From assembly GCA_032629725.1 (NCBI GenBank), contig JAFEVB010000012.1:992001-1056000 (forward strand): a stretch of 64,000 nt of DNA, written 5' to 3'. Within the stretch, counting starts at the first letter, position 1. Each line of letters opens with the position of its first letter. The notes under the pieces were generated by a model. The model had not been told where the DNA came from. It searched no databases and saw nothing but the letters and a program-made list of their open reading frames with translations. Below, one piece after another: positions 12,969 through 22,259 of this stretch. This DNA comes from Gremmenia infestans. Its lineage: Eukaryota > Ascomycota > Leotiomycetes > Helotiales > Hamatocanthoscyphaceae. A program made the translations under genes and the position numbers.

Positions 12969-13170
12969 TTTATTTTAAAACTATAAAAACTATTTTTTAA
13001 GCTATACTTAAATTATTTTTAGTATATATCTATTATATATCTATATGCTATCTGCTTTTTATCTAATACTACCTCTTTTTCTAGATCTAGTCCCTAGATT
13101 GCAATTAGCTTATATTATATAAAAATTAAAGTTACTTTTTTACTTTAGTTTTAATTTAGCTGCATTCTAG
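12969..13170. repeat. Segment S, inverted relative to its host element
   Basis: These 202 bp match 14762-14963 in direct orientation, although elements 1 and 2 are otherwise inverted relative to each other. The segment is therefore flipped within element 1. It is bounded by inverted LTR copies Y2 and Y3. Confidence 0.8.
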
Positions 13171-13642
13171 TATTACGAATATAATATATAACTAAGGGAC
13201 CTTAGGCTTAATATCTAGCTCGCTAGATATAGGAGAACCCCTAAAAGAAAAAAGGTTTCTTTATAGTAGCTAATATAATAATCATATATATAGATTAGCT
13301 AGTTATATAATATATTATAAGATAAAGATAAATTATTTAAATTATAATAATCTATATAATCTAGAATTAGTAGAATTATAATAATCTATATAACCTAGGA
13401 TATAAAGATTTTATATAAGATTAGGTTATTACCTATTAGATAAAAGCTTTATACTTAACTTAAATAGTATTTCCTAATATACGCTTATTACTTTATACTT
13501 TATAATAAGCTATACTTCTAAGTATAGCAACTAGTAATCTATTAATAGATACTAATATTAACCTAATAATAACCTAGGTCTAGAGACTTAACTTAAGTTA
13601 TAAGACTTACCCTAGCACTATATAAGCTAGGCAATCGTTATA
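13171..13642 (+). repeat. Second-family LTR, copy Y3, 472 bp
   Basis: It has the same start (TATTACGAATATAATATATA) and end (GTTATA) as Y1 and identical length. It is followed by ATAAA, whose partner lies beside Y2. Confidence 0.82.
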
Positions 13643-13924
13643 ATAAAGTATATAGATAGTATATAGATATATAGCAGATACGTATTAGATAACCTAGTAA
13701 AGACGATTTTACGACCTAAAAATAAAGTATACTTAAAAGCTATATAAAGTAAATTAAAGGCTTTATACTAAGCTATACTTTCTAGGTTTTTCTATAGAGC
13801 TTTCTAGGTTTATTATAGTCTTAGTAGCTTATATATAAAGTAATATAAAAATAATATAGAAGATATATAAAAGTTATATAGAAGCTAGGTATCTTAGAGA
13901 ACTAGGTTCTAAAGGAGAAGGTTA

Positions 13925-14141
13925 TATTAGAAACCTGACATAATATAAAAAGGAGATCACGTGACTAGTCATATGACCTGTATTTTAAGTAAAAGTCATA
14001 TAACTACTAAGGCTTAGTATAGTGCTAAGAAGTAAAACTATATAAAAAAGCTTTTACCTTTTTTACTTAGCTTTTTAGATATTATAATACTATCGATTCT
14101 AGTATCTACTTTATTTTATTTATTAGTTTCTTATAATAATA
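13925..14141 (+). repeat. LTR B (3' LTR of element 1), 217 bp
   Basis: It is a direct repeat of LTR A. It keeps the less mutated core CACGTGACTAGTCATATGAC, where A has lost the C and G bases. It lies 125 bp from the inverted LTR C. Confidence 0.85.
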
Positions 14142-14266
14142 TAGTTTATAATATAAGTTATTTATATTCTAATAATTACTTTACTTATATATAACTTCTA
14201 AATACTAATATAGTATAGTATTACTTTTCTGTATTTCTACTAGCTTTATATTATAATAAGTAAAAG

Positions 14267-14483
14267 CACTATTATAAGAAACTAATAAGTAAAGTAAAGT
14301 GGATACTAGAATCGATAGTATTATAATATTTAAAAAGCTAAGTAAAAGAAGTAGAAGCCTTTTTATATAGTTTTACTTCTTAGCGCTATACTAAGCCTTA
14401 GTAGTTATATAACTTTTACTTAAAATACAGGTCATATGACTAGTCACGTGATCTCCTTTTTATATTATATCAGGTTTCTAATA
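14267..14483 (-). repeat. LTR C (3' LTR of element 2), 217 bp
   Basis: This is the reverse complement of B, with the same length and the same well-preserved GTCATATGACTAGTCACGTG core. Confidence 0.85.
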
Positions 14484-14761
14484 TAACCCTCTTTTTTAAG
14501 ACCTAGTCCTTTAAAGCATCTAGCTTTTATATAATCTTTATATACTTTTTATATCACTTTTATATTATTCTATATATAAGCTACTAAAGCTATAATAAAC
14601 CTAGAAAACCTTATAGGAAAAACCTAGGAAGTATAGCTTAGTATAAGGCCTCTAAATTACTTTATATAGCTTTTAAGTATATTTTATTTTTAGGTTATAA
14701 AATCGTTTTTATTAGATTATCTACTACGTATCTGCTATATATCTATATACTATTTATATAC

Positions 14762-14963
14762 TTTATTTTAGGACTATAAAAACTGTTTTTTAAGCTATAC
14801 TTAAATTGTTTTTAGTATATATCTATTATATATCTATATACTATCTACTACTTATCTAATACTATCTTTTCTTTTAGATCTAGTCTCTAGATTATAATTA
14901 GCTTATATTATATAAAAATTAAAGTTACTTTTTTGCTTTAGTCTTAATTTAGCTGCATTTTAG
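14762..14963. repeat. Reference copy of segment S in element 2
   Basis: This is a 202-bp direct repeat of 12969-13170, both starting TTTATTTTA and ending GCATTYTAG. It marks the original orientation of this part of the element. Confidence 0.8.
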
Positions 14964-15439
14964 CTATATTATACTTTTTTGCATATATTACTTTTTCTCT
15001 TTTACTTCTTTTATATAATACTTTAACTAAAACGTTTTTTAATATTTATATCCTACTTCTAAATAGGCTCTACTTTACTTATAGCTAGCTAAAATAGTTA
15101 TATATTACTACTTTTCACTTAATATTCTTAAGCAGTCTAGTATATTCTTAGATAGTATTCTAGTATATTCTTAAACTATCTAATTACTAGTATTTTCTTA
15201 ATATTCTTAAGCAGCTTAGTATATTCTTAGATAGTATTCTAGTATATTTTTAAACTATCTAGTTACTAGTATCTTATATGCGCTTTTTAGCAACTTCTTT
15301 TTTAAAAGCTTTTTAGACTAGAAATAGATAGGAAATATATTATATTTAGACTATTTTAGATAGTTTCTAGTAAAATAACCTTTACTTTAGCATTTAAAAT
15401 ACTATATCTTAAAGTAGTAGCATAGTATATATCTAGTCT

Positions 15440-16480
15440 ATTTGCAGCTATAGTATAGCTTCTTTTAGCTTCTCTCTCTTTTTTACTTTATTTTAGGCTT
15501 AGGGGATTTAGAGGCTTATTAGCGCCTAGATAGATATAAACTAGAGGCGCAGATACGCTTATTTTGCCTTAGCGCTTACTTTATATATTAAGCTATATAT
15601 AATATAATAGCGCGAGTTATAGAGAGGTCTATCTGCTATAGAAGCTTATACTATAATTTATAAGATAGCTTTAAAAAGAGGGTATTTGCTTTTCTAGTAT
15701 TAATATCTTAGTTATATCCTAGCTTTTATTCTAAAGAGGCTAGCTTATTTATAAAATCGTTTATACTTTTATATAAGAATACTATCTTTTTTTCTACTCT
15801 ACTAAATATAGATCTATATCTCTACTAGTAAGCTTTATACTCTTTTACTATATTAAATCGCTATAATATAAAATTCTTAATTATATCTTTTATCTAAGCT
15901 ATAAAGTTATCTTAAGTAAAAGAGGCTTTCTTTTTTTTATCTGCGTTCTATAGCTATATAGGTCTCTCTATAAAAAATAGAAAATAGTAGGTAATCTTAT
16001 TCTAATCTATATAAAAAAACTATCTATTATCTTAATAAAAGATTCTTACTACTTTTTTTATAAATAGCTTAGCTTCTATAAGCGTTTTTCTATAATATAT
16101 ATCTAAATTAGATAGTAGCAATAGCTTCTATAGTAGTAGTAGTAGCTTTCTTTTATACTATATCTATTTTTTATCTAAATTGCCTTTATACTACTCTTTA
16201 GATCTTTATAAAAAGGTTAAACTTTATCTGCTTTATCTAGCTATATCTAGATTAGTAGGTAGCTAGAGAGTCTATATCTGCTAAGGTATAAAAGAGGCAG
16301 TCTTTTCTTTTTTTCTTTTATCTAGTCTTTTACTCTTTCTCTTTTTCTACTAGCTTTACTAGCTTTATATATTTATTATTTTTATAATAAAAAAGAGATC
16401 TTTTTATCTAAAGTAAAAAATCCTCTACTAGATCTAATTTGCATCTGCTTTTACTTTATATCTATAACAGCCTACTTCCC
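15440..16480 (-). mobile_element. Gag-like internal segment of element 2
   Basis: This is the inverted counterpart of 11492-12499. It reads outward from LTR D and ends in the same Lys-rich region (complement of the words near 15480-15540). Mutated stops occur throughout. Confidence 0.5.
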
Positions 16481-16493
16481 TAAAGGGTAGAAA

Positions 16494-16712
16494 CGTTATT
16501 ATATAAGAAACTAATAAGTAAAATAAAGTGAATACTAGAATTAATAGTATTATAACGTCTAGAGAGCTAAGTAAGAGAGGTGGAAGCCCCTTTATACAGT
16601 TTTACTTCTTAGCGCCATACTAAGCCTTGGCAGTTATATAACTTTCACTTAAAATACAGGTTATATAACTAGTTATATAATCTTCTTTTTATATTATATC
16701 AGGTTTCTAACA
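16494..16712 (-). repeat. LTR D (5' LTR of element 2), 219 bp
   Basis: On the minus strand it begins TGTTAGAAACC, the only copy that keeps the unmutated TG start, and has the same length as A. It is followed (minus strand) by the internal leader that Y1 interrupts in element 1. Confidence 0.85.
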
Positions 16713-16944
16713 ATTATAGATATTACTTCTAAATGCTAATTTATTACTTCTACTTTCTAAATAGGCAAGTGCTACGTTTTATTATATATTGCTAAACTAT
16801 AGAAGCTAATATAGCTTAGAATTGCTTTATATAGCAAGCTATTACTACTCTTATCTTCCTATTAGCTCTATACTTCTATAAGTAGGTTACTACTTAGAAG
16901 CATATCTATAGTGCTTTTATAACATTCTAGTAAAAAAACCTTAA

Positions 16945-17050
16945 ATAGTATAGATCTATAGAAATAGTATAGATTAAGTAATATATGCATTAAATAATAT
17001 AGATTAAGTAATTTAAATTTAAAACAATATAGAATTAGTAAATAACCGTT
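16945..17050 (-). repeat. Right terminal inverted repeat of outer element
   Basis: On the minus strand this reads AACGGTTATTTACTAATTC and continues as the left end does. GTTCA follows at 17051-17055. Confidence 0.8.
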
Positions 17051-17055
17051 GTTCA

Positions 17056-17492
17056 AATCCAGGTCTACACAGCTGCCTCGAAACTGGGAAAGAATATTGG
17101 CCGATATGACTCAGTCCTTGCCCTTGCCTCCAGCACAAATGACATATTGATGTACTTCATCTTGTTTGTCCTAGGACGAAGGCAGAACTACTCATCATCT
17201 TGGGTTTTTGCAAGTGAGGGCGACCCCACTTCATCCAGATGGCCCAATTCAGGCTGAACTTAAACGCGGCATTTACAATATGGAGATGACTCTCGACATA
17301 TTTCTAAACGATATCCTCGAATCCGAAATCAAGGAATCCAAAGATTTAATATCAACCCGTCAGGACCAGAAAATGCTGCGACATCAGGCTGAGGCGGCTC
17401 GTAAAAGAAAGTTGGAGAGTGGAAATTCCGCAAAGAAGCTAGGGGGTTACAACTCAGCGTCTATTTCTTATATAAACACAATAAAAAAATAA
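17056..17492 (+). pseudogene. Interrupted host gene fragment right of the transposon block
   Basis: From 17056 a frame reads QVYTAASKLGKNIGRYDSV and then a hydrophobic DILMYFILFVLGRR. A second frame from about 17208 reads MTLDIFLNDILESEIKES and a basic tail, stopping at 17492. If the transposon block and one GTTYA copy are removed, the first frame joins an open frame on the left (10261-10386, KYVPRQITYYGAADFAGVDT) without a stop. This suggests one gene split by the insertion. I do not recognise the family, and no start or promoter can be assigned. Confidence 0.4.
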
Positions 17493-17900
17493 TAATTCAA
17501 CGTTTCTCGGCAACACCTACTTTAAGAAATCAAGTTGTAATCTATAAGGTTGGCAGCTCATATAGGGTCCAGATCTCTTGGTGCAAGAGAACATGTGCAA
17601 AGCTTGCCTGATCATGCAATCATGCCTCGCATATGCAAGACGTGTAGCTAGCATTTCCGACCCCGTTCATGCTACATCAGCAATCGGTAGATATATATAG
17701 TTGTCGTGTAACCACTATTCTTAGACGAGGCGAAACCGCGATGATAATTACAGGAGGATGTCCCGTGGTAGCAGGCGCTTAGCTGTACTACTATGCTCCC
17801 CTTCAAAGTTTCCCCTTTAAAACCTTTTGGATTTGGTTATGCGCTTTTAATCGCATCCTAGTCCAACCAAAATTCATGCAATTGCTTTAGCAAAAGAACC
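17493..17900. other. Promoter and intergenic region
   Basis: Upstream region of the next gene. An ATATATATAG run at 17691-17700, about 200 bp before the ATG, is the likeliest TATA-type element. CAAGAGAACATGTGCAAAGC and repeated GCATATGC/ATCATGCAATCATGC words lie before it. No gene was seen. Confidence 0.5.
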
Positions 17901-18827
17901 ATGGCTACACCATATTCAGACCTAGAAGTAGCTCCCAGCTCTGATCCTCAAGTGGCGCCCAGCTCTGATCTCGAGCACCATAAAAGCCATTGTCCAGCAG
18001 GACTAGAACTTGATAAGACCAAAGCCAGTTCGACGAAAGCTCATCTTCTCTCTAGTAATGAGCCGTACTATTCTCCAGCCAACAAAGACCGTCGCATTTG
18101 TGGCTTGGCCCTGAGGAAATTTTGGATCGCGGTTGTCGGAATAGTAGTGATCATTGGAGCCGCAGTGGGTGGTGGTGTTGGAGGAAGTCTGGCTTCAAAA
18201 AGCAGCCGTGTCGCTGAATCTTCTTTTTCCAATTCAGGAAATTCAGTGCAGCGTTCAACCACGTCTGCCACCAGCAGTGGCCAATCCACAAACTCAACGA
18301 CTTCCTCTCCAACAAGCTCAGAAGTATCGGTGCAGCCTCCAACAACGTCTGCTGCAAGCAGCAACCAATCCATAAACTCAAACGCTCCGCCTCTAACAAG
18401 CACACAAGTTGCCCCAACTACCACGCAAATCATCGGCCCCTCCTACACCCTCCTCCGCGACTGCCCATCATCTAACAACACATTTTACGGCATATCTCTT
18501 GGCCAAACTACCATGAACTTCCGCAAGATGTGCGGCAAAACCTTTCTCAATATCAACTCAGCGTCTAACGAAAATTCGGTGAACCAGAAAGCATCAAGCC
18601 TAGACAGTTGCATTAACTTATGTGCCGCATATAATGTGCAAAGCGCTTCTAGCATTGCGTCAGGCCATAATCAAGTTTGTAATGCCGTGTGTTGGCGGAA
18701 TAGCCTTGATAATGATGATTATCCAGGCAATTGTTTTGGCTTCACCACACAAAACTCTTCAAATGCCTTTATGGTTTCTGATCAGTCGTTTTGCGATTCT
18801 GCGGCGTGGATTGACCAGAAGATTTGA
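17901..18827 (+). CDS. Single-pass membrane protein with S/T-rich stalk and apple/PAN-like ectodomain
   Basis: One exon, 308 residues, with start context ACCATGG. A cytoplasmic N-terminus of about 72 residues carries a short duplication (EVAPSSDPQ / QVAPSSDLE). A transmembrane helix spans about 74-98 (FWIAVVGIVVIIG followed by a Gly-rich end). A Ser/Thr/Asn stalk of about 80 residues then leads to a Cys-rich ectodomain (about 180-308, with DSCINLCAAYN, VCNAVCW, NCFGFT and SFCDSAAW). There is no cleavable signal, so a type II orientation is likely. This layout is common in ascomycete surface proteins. The Cys spacing resembles apple/PAN domains, which bind protein or carbohydrate; the ligand is unknown. 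It is near the transposon block and probably fast-evolving. Confidence 0.82.
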   Translation: MATPYSDLEVAPSSDPQVAPSSDLEHHKSHCPAGLELDKTKASSTKAHLLSSNEPYYSPANKDRRICGLALRKFWIAVVGIVVIIGAAVGGGVGGSLASKSSRVAESSFSNSGNSVQRSTTSATSSGQSTNSTTSSPTSSEVSVQPPTTSAASSNQSINSNAPPLTSTQVAPTTTQIIGPSYTLLRDCPSSNNTFYGISLGQTTMNFRKMCGKTFLNINSASNENSVNQKASSLDSCINLCAAYNVQSASSIASGHNQVCNAVCWRNSLDNDDYPGNCFGFTTQNSSNAFMVSDQSFCDSAAWIDQKI

Positions 18828-19150
18828 AGATTTGAAGATTTCATGACCTCCTAAGGGAAGAGGAATCCCTTGAGAGGTAAGAAAGAGGGTGATGCAGGGG
18901 ATTCCTTCCAGGACCCGCAGGGTCAGCAGAGGACGGTAAAATCTTATCTAGGTTGCGGCATTTGAAACTTGTTATTGCCCGTCGTCCGGAGGAAGTTGCG
19001 AAGTTTGATGTATAGCTGTCATGATTGGTTAGTGGGCGTTCTCTGCAGTGGGAGTTGGATATCAATGGGAAAGATTACCCGTACCCGCATCTACCGGTAT
19101 GCTATACCTCGATGTTGAAGGTGTGCTGTATTGTAAACGTGTAGCTGGAG
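18828..19150. other. Intergenic region
   Basis: 3' region of the membrane protein gene, with a GATTTGAAGATTTGAAGATTT repeat across its stop codon. Nothing else is supported. Confidence 0.5.
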
Positions 19151-19380
19151 CTCTCCCCCTTAATAATTAAAGAGCATTTGTGGGTCAAATCCCCACAATG
19201 CGTAGAAATCTATAGAATTGAATGGCTAGAACCCTTGCTGGTAGCCCGTGCTGGCCCTAAAGGGTACTTGTAAGGTCCTTGTAAAACCCCATGAAGCCCC
19301 TAGACGTAGTGATATCATTGGTTTAGCCCCCTTGTATTTACGGTAGAAAAACCCACAAATGCTCTTTATTTGGGGGAGAG
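19151..19380. mobile_element. MITE-like element, 230 bp
   Basis: The ends are near-perfect inverted repeats of 30-35 bp: CTCTCCCCC ... AAAGAGCATTTGTGGGT at 19151-19185 and its complement at 19351-19380. The interior is short and non-coding. This is the form of a miniature inverted-repeat transposable element. I see no convincing target duplication, so the superfamily is open. Unlike the block at 10392-17050 it is not AT-saturated, so it has escaped or predates RIP. Confidence 0.75.
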
Positions 19381-20590
19381 TATCCTGCTCCGCTTAGCGG
19401 CCGATTGCTACAAAACTATTCGAGATTCCTATCTCCCTATATTTGATTACAGTTGTTGATGGCATCCGACGTAAAAGTTTCATATGTATTTTGGGGGGCG
19501 GGCAGTAAATGGCTACTCAGTAAATTTACCTCCCCCGCAGGTCAAAATTGATAAACGCGGCAAAAATATAGTATATATTTAGAGCCCAGGGTTCGCATTC
19601 GAAGATACTATACGGCTATACAGTAAGCTTTCGCCTCAAAAAGCTTGTTAGAATTAAAGATGTTCTCGCTCGCTACTCGTAATTTTGAGCCAACAGGCCC
19701 CCTGAACCCCGCTTCAGCATTTTCCGAATGCGGATACGGACTACTAGACTTCAAACGGATAACTAGATTTTAAGCTTACTTTTTATCAAACTCCACCTTC
19801 CTTATTGACATAAGTCTAAGAATACGGAGAAAAGTTTCCACGTAGCGAAGCCTTATCCTAACTGCTATTACTAGGCTGCCCTGATATATACCGTTTCTTA
19901 CCTTATTTGTAGCATATCTGGGCTTCATATACGAGTGCGTATTTTATATTATTACATTGGAGATAAGTTCAAATAGATAAAGTATAAGAGACTTCGTAAT
20001 AACAATTGTAACGTTACAAATCGGGCTCCGTAGCCTAGACATATGTTGAATCCTATCAGATCGGCATTGAGAACGATGCGAAGTATCCGACGGCTGTGTC
20101 TGGATCAAGCTAGCTTGCCGAATACAACAGACTGGTCCCTTTGAGGAAACTCGTTGTATTTACGAAGTTTTAGCTTGTTAACACTGGCGGAAAAATTGTA
20201 CTGACCTGCCGACTTTATCTAACTGATACCTTTAAAGACTCCCCTATTGTACGATACTGGTGGTAGCTTGTTGATAATAGTCCTATCATCACACTTGTCC
20301 GCCGATCATATAGGACCATCCTTTTGAGGAATATGATTCTATCTGGCAACCTGGAGATTCATATTGATATGGAAGGTGTTTGAGCATCTAGTTCAGAATG
20401 CCTCCCAGCTTCCAACTTTCGGACCAGCATCGCAAGACCATGATACTACAATGGCCCGAGTCGTTGACTATAAGTATCTTGAATATCACCTCTCCTTGAA
20501 CATCATCTCCCACTTAGCAATCTTCAGACGCAAATCTTCAGTCCGTTCCCACCAACTAGCCTTACTCTGTCTTTCGTCTCAATCGACAAC
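19381..20590. other. Intergenic region
   Basis: Mixed-composition spacer. There is a G-run and C-run pair (TTTTGGGGGGCGGG near 19490, CTCCCCCGCAGG near 19530) and AT-rich stretches around 19910-19990 that may be old repeat remnants. No frame is convincing. The last 130 bp is the peptidase promoter. Confidence 0.5.
20469..20474 (+). promoter_or_regulatory. Candidate TATA box of the G1 peptidase gene
   Basis: TATAAG lies 117 bp upstream of the ATG and is followed by a pyrimidine-rich leader (TTACTCTGTCTTTCGTCTC) just before the start, a usual fungal arrangement. Confidence 0.4.
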
Positions 20591-21435
20591 ATGAAGTTCA
20601 CTACTAACATCCTCCCCGCACTCCTCTGTATCGAAGCAGCCTTAGCTGCCGTGCCCGCGAGCCGTAGCCAGGCCCGTCACCTTGCACGCCGCCAAAGCCG
20701 GGGAAGGCGCACGGCACCATTTAGAAATTCCACCATCACCGAGCATGCACCAGATGCGACTGTCCAGTCAAACTGGGGTGGTGCTATCCTCGAGAGCTCG
20801 GGCTTCACATACGTCTCAGCTACTGCTAATGCCCCCAAGGGCAGTGGCTCCTCCAGCGCGGCGGGCTCGGCCTGGGTTGGCATTGACGGCGCCAGCTGCC
20901 AGACCGCTATCCTACAGACAGGCTTCGACTGGTACGGTGATGGGACTTACGATGCATGGTATGAATGGTACCCTGACAACGCTGGTAAGTGTTCTGTCCC
21001 AGACGTGAAGGATGAAGGACATAAAACTGATTCTGCGCAGCCGATTTCACAGGCCTCACCATATCTGAGGGCGATGACATCAAGATGTCTGTTACCGCCA
21101 CGAGCGCGAACAGCGGTTCGGCTACGTTGGAGAACCTGACGACTGGCAAGAAGGTGTCCAAAACCTTCACTGACGAAACCTCCGGCTCGCTTTGCCAGAC
21201 GGACGCTGAGTTCATCATCGAGGACTTTGAGGAGTGCGATTCGGATGGTAGCAACTGCCAGCCTGTGGACTTTGCATCCTTCTCCCCCGCCGTTGCGTTC
21301 ACCGATTGCACCGCCACTGCAAACGGCGAGAATGTTGCTCTTAGCAAGAGCACCATCAGCGAGGTCGAAGTCAACAACAAGGACCTGACTAAGTGCTCCA
21401 CTTCCGGCTCCACCCTCACCTGCTCGTATGTGTAA
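20591..21435 (+). CDS. Secreted G1-family glutamic peptidase (eqolisin)
   Basis: Two exons, 20591-20984 and 21041-21435 (56-nt intron, phase 1), give 262 residues, the usual size for scytalidoglutamic peptidase and aspergillopepsin II precursors. A signal peptide (1-20, LLCIEAALAA) is followed by a basic propeptide (RRQSRGRR). The mature domain shows SNWGG (60-64), WVGIDG (95-100) and CQTAILQTGFDW (103-114), which contains the catalytic Gln. The AEFIIEDFEEC segment (187-197) carries the catalytic Glu region. These enzymes act outside the cell at acid pH on proteins, in nutrition or host interaction. I looked for PacC-type GCCARG sites in the promoter and saw none clearly. Confidence 0.95.
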
Positions 21436-22259
21436 GGGCTGTAGGGGAAAACGGCTGAAATGTTGCAAAGTGAGAGTTGGGAGAGGCTATTGATGAGTCC
21501 GCTCTGTCAAGGGGATATAGTGTGCTCGTTAGCTAGAAAATGAATCATTTTTTCTTCTGATTCGCTGTAGGTGACTTTTATAACCGAAACAAGACAGCAT
21601 ATCAATAAAGAACAAAGAGGTAGTGAGGTATTTCGTAGAAATAGAAAGATAAGAGACGTGACAATACCATTTGCAGTTGGCGACCAATAATGTAGTAACA
21701 AAAGCCCCAAAATTGCAAAACTATATATAACCCCGCTTGTCAGCCACTCCCCTTACAGATTTAAGCGAATGCGAAAAAAAGCGGAAAGCTTTGACAACCG
21801 CTACTTTAGACCTGACCTCCCCAGTTTTATATTGACCAATCATCAGAGGTACTACCCAGACTCTAAGCTTACCGAGATACATTCTAGGCATCTGACTAAG
21901 ATATCATTCAACTAGACTCAAAATACCCGGCTATATATTCATCTTAGAAGTAGTAAATGTGGAACACGCTAATGAAAAAGAAGGAAGCGAATGCGATATA
22001 GTAGTAAGGTGTAATATATAACTTTTGTGAGATAACTTCAAACAAATCTTATGCCACCGGCAGAGACACAGTGATGTCACGATGGAAGTTCAATCATATA
22101 TGCAGGTTCAGCGATAAGTAACGGGTCACTACCCCTTCCTTCTTACCTCAATTGCCACCTCTCATTCAACCAGCAACACAACAGCTTGAGATTCCATTTG
22201 TTTGACATATCCACTCTCTTTCTACTATAATCCCATAACAAACCCTCGCACTAACCGCC
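21436..22259. other. Intergenic region
   Basis: 3' region of the peptidase gene and promoter of the SDR gene. Low-GC stretches (21530-21780) and a pyrimidine-rich leader (CATATCCACTCTCTTTCTAC) before the next ATG are visible. No gene was seen. Confidence 0.55.

Larger units (their letters stand above)
10774..14141 (+). mobile_element. Copia-type LTR element 1 (RIP-degraded, carries secondary insertions)
   Basis: Direct LTRs at 10774-10992 and 13925-14141 begin TATTAG (TGTTAG before mutation) and end in an AATAAYR-type terminus, the TG...CA form of retroelement LTRs. The internal part contains a gag-like segment (11492-12499), interrupted by LTR copies at 11015-11486, 12500-12968 and 13171-13642. 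By comparison with the uninterrupted element 2 it lacks about 0.5 kb downstream of the gag-like part. No pol-sized coding region is present, so it was non-autonomous or already deleted. The copia assignment rests on LTR form and a short gag-like frame and is tentative. Confidence 0.72.
14267..16712 (-). mobile_element. Copia-type LTR element 2 (RIP-degraded, uninterrupted)
   Basis: Direct LTRs (D at 16494-16712 is the 5' LTR, C at 14267-14483 the 3' LTR) lie on the minus strand and enclose about 2.0 kb. The gag-like part is 15440-16480, adjacent to the 5' LTR as in retroelements. Because it has none of the Y insertions it serves as an unoccupied reference for element 1. The internal region is too short for gag plus pol, so the family was probably non-autonomous or copied from a deleted parent. 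Confidence 0.75.
10392..17050. mobile_element. Nested RIP-degraded transposon block with terminal inverted repeats
   Basis: A 6.66-kb tract is almost entirely A, T, TA and TAG-type words and has practically no ATG frames above 60 codons, unlike the mixed-composition DNA on both sides. Its ends are inverted repeats of about 100 bp, each beginning AACGGTTATTTACTAATTC, and 5-bp GTTYA copies flank them. Inside lie two LTR elements in opposite orientation (10774-14141 and 14267-16712) and three copies of another LTR. The base changes are the C-to-T and G-to-A transitions expected of RIP, which acts on duplicated DNA in ascomycetes. The superfamily of the outer TIR unit is not identified; no transposase can be read. 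A heterochromatic, silenced state is likely but inferred. Confidence 0.88.

Noticed and set aside
10392..17050. Regular short repeats that could suggest a CRISPR array or centromere
   Set aside because: The units are LTRs and simple TA words without equal spacers. The organism is a fungus, and transposon decay explains it.
17046..17062. GTTCAAATCC resembling a tRNA B box
   Set aside because: There is no A box or cloverleaf partner around it. The match is explained by the host frame at the insertion border.
19590..19605. GGGTTCGCATTCG resembling a T-loop
   Set aside because: The B-box consensus fails at the required A, and no acceptor or D arm is present.
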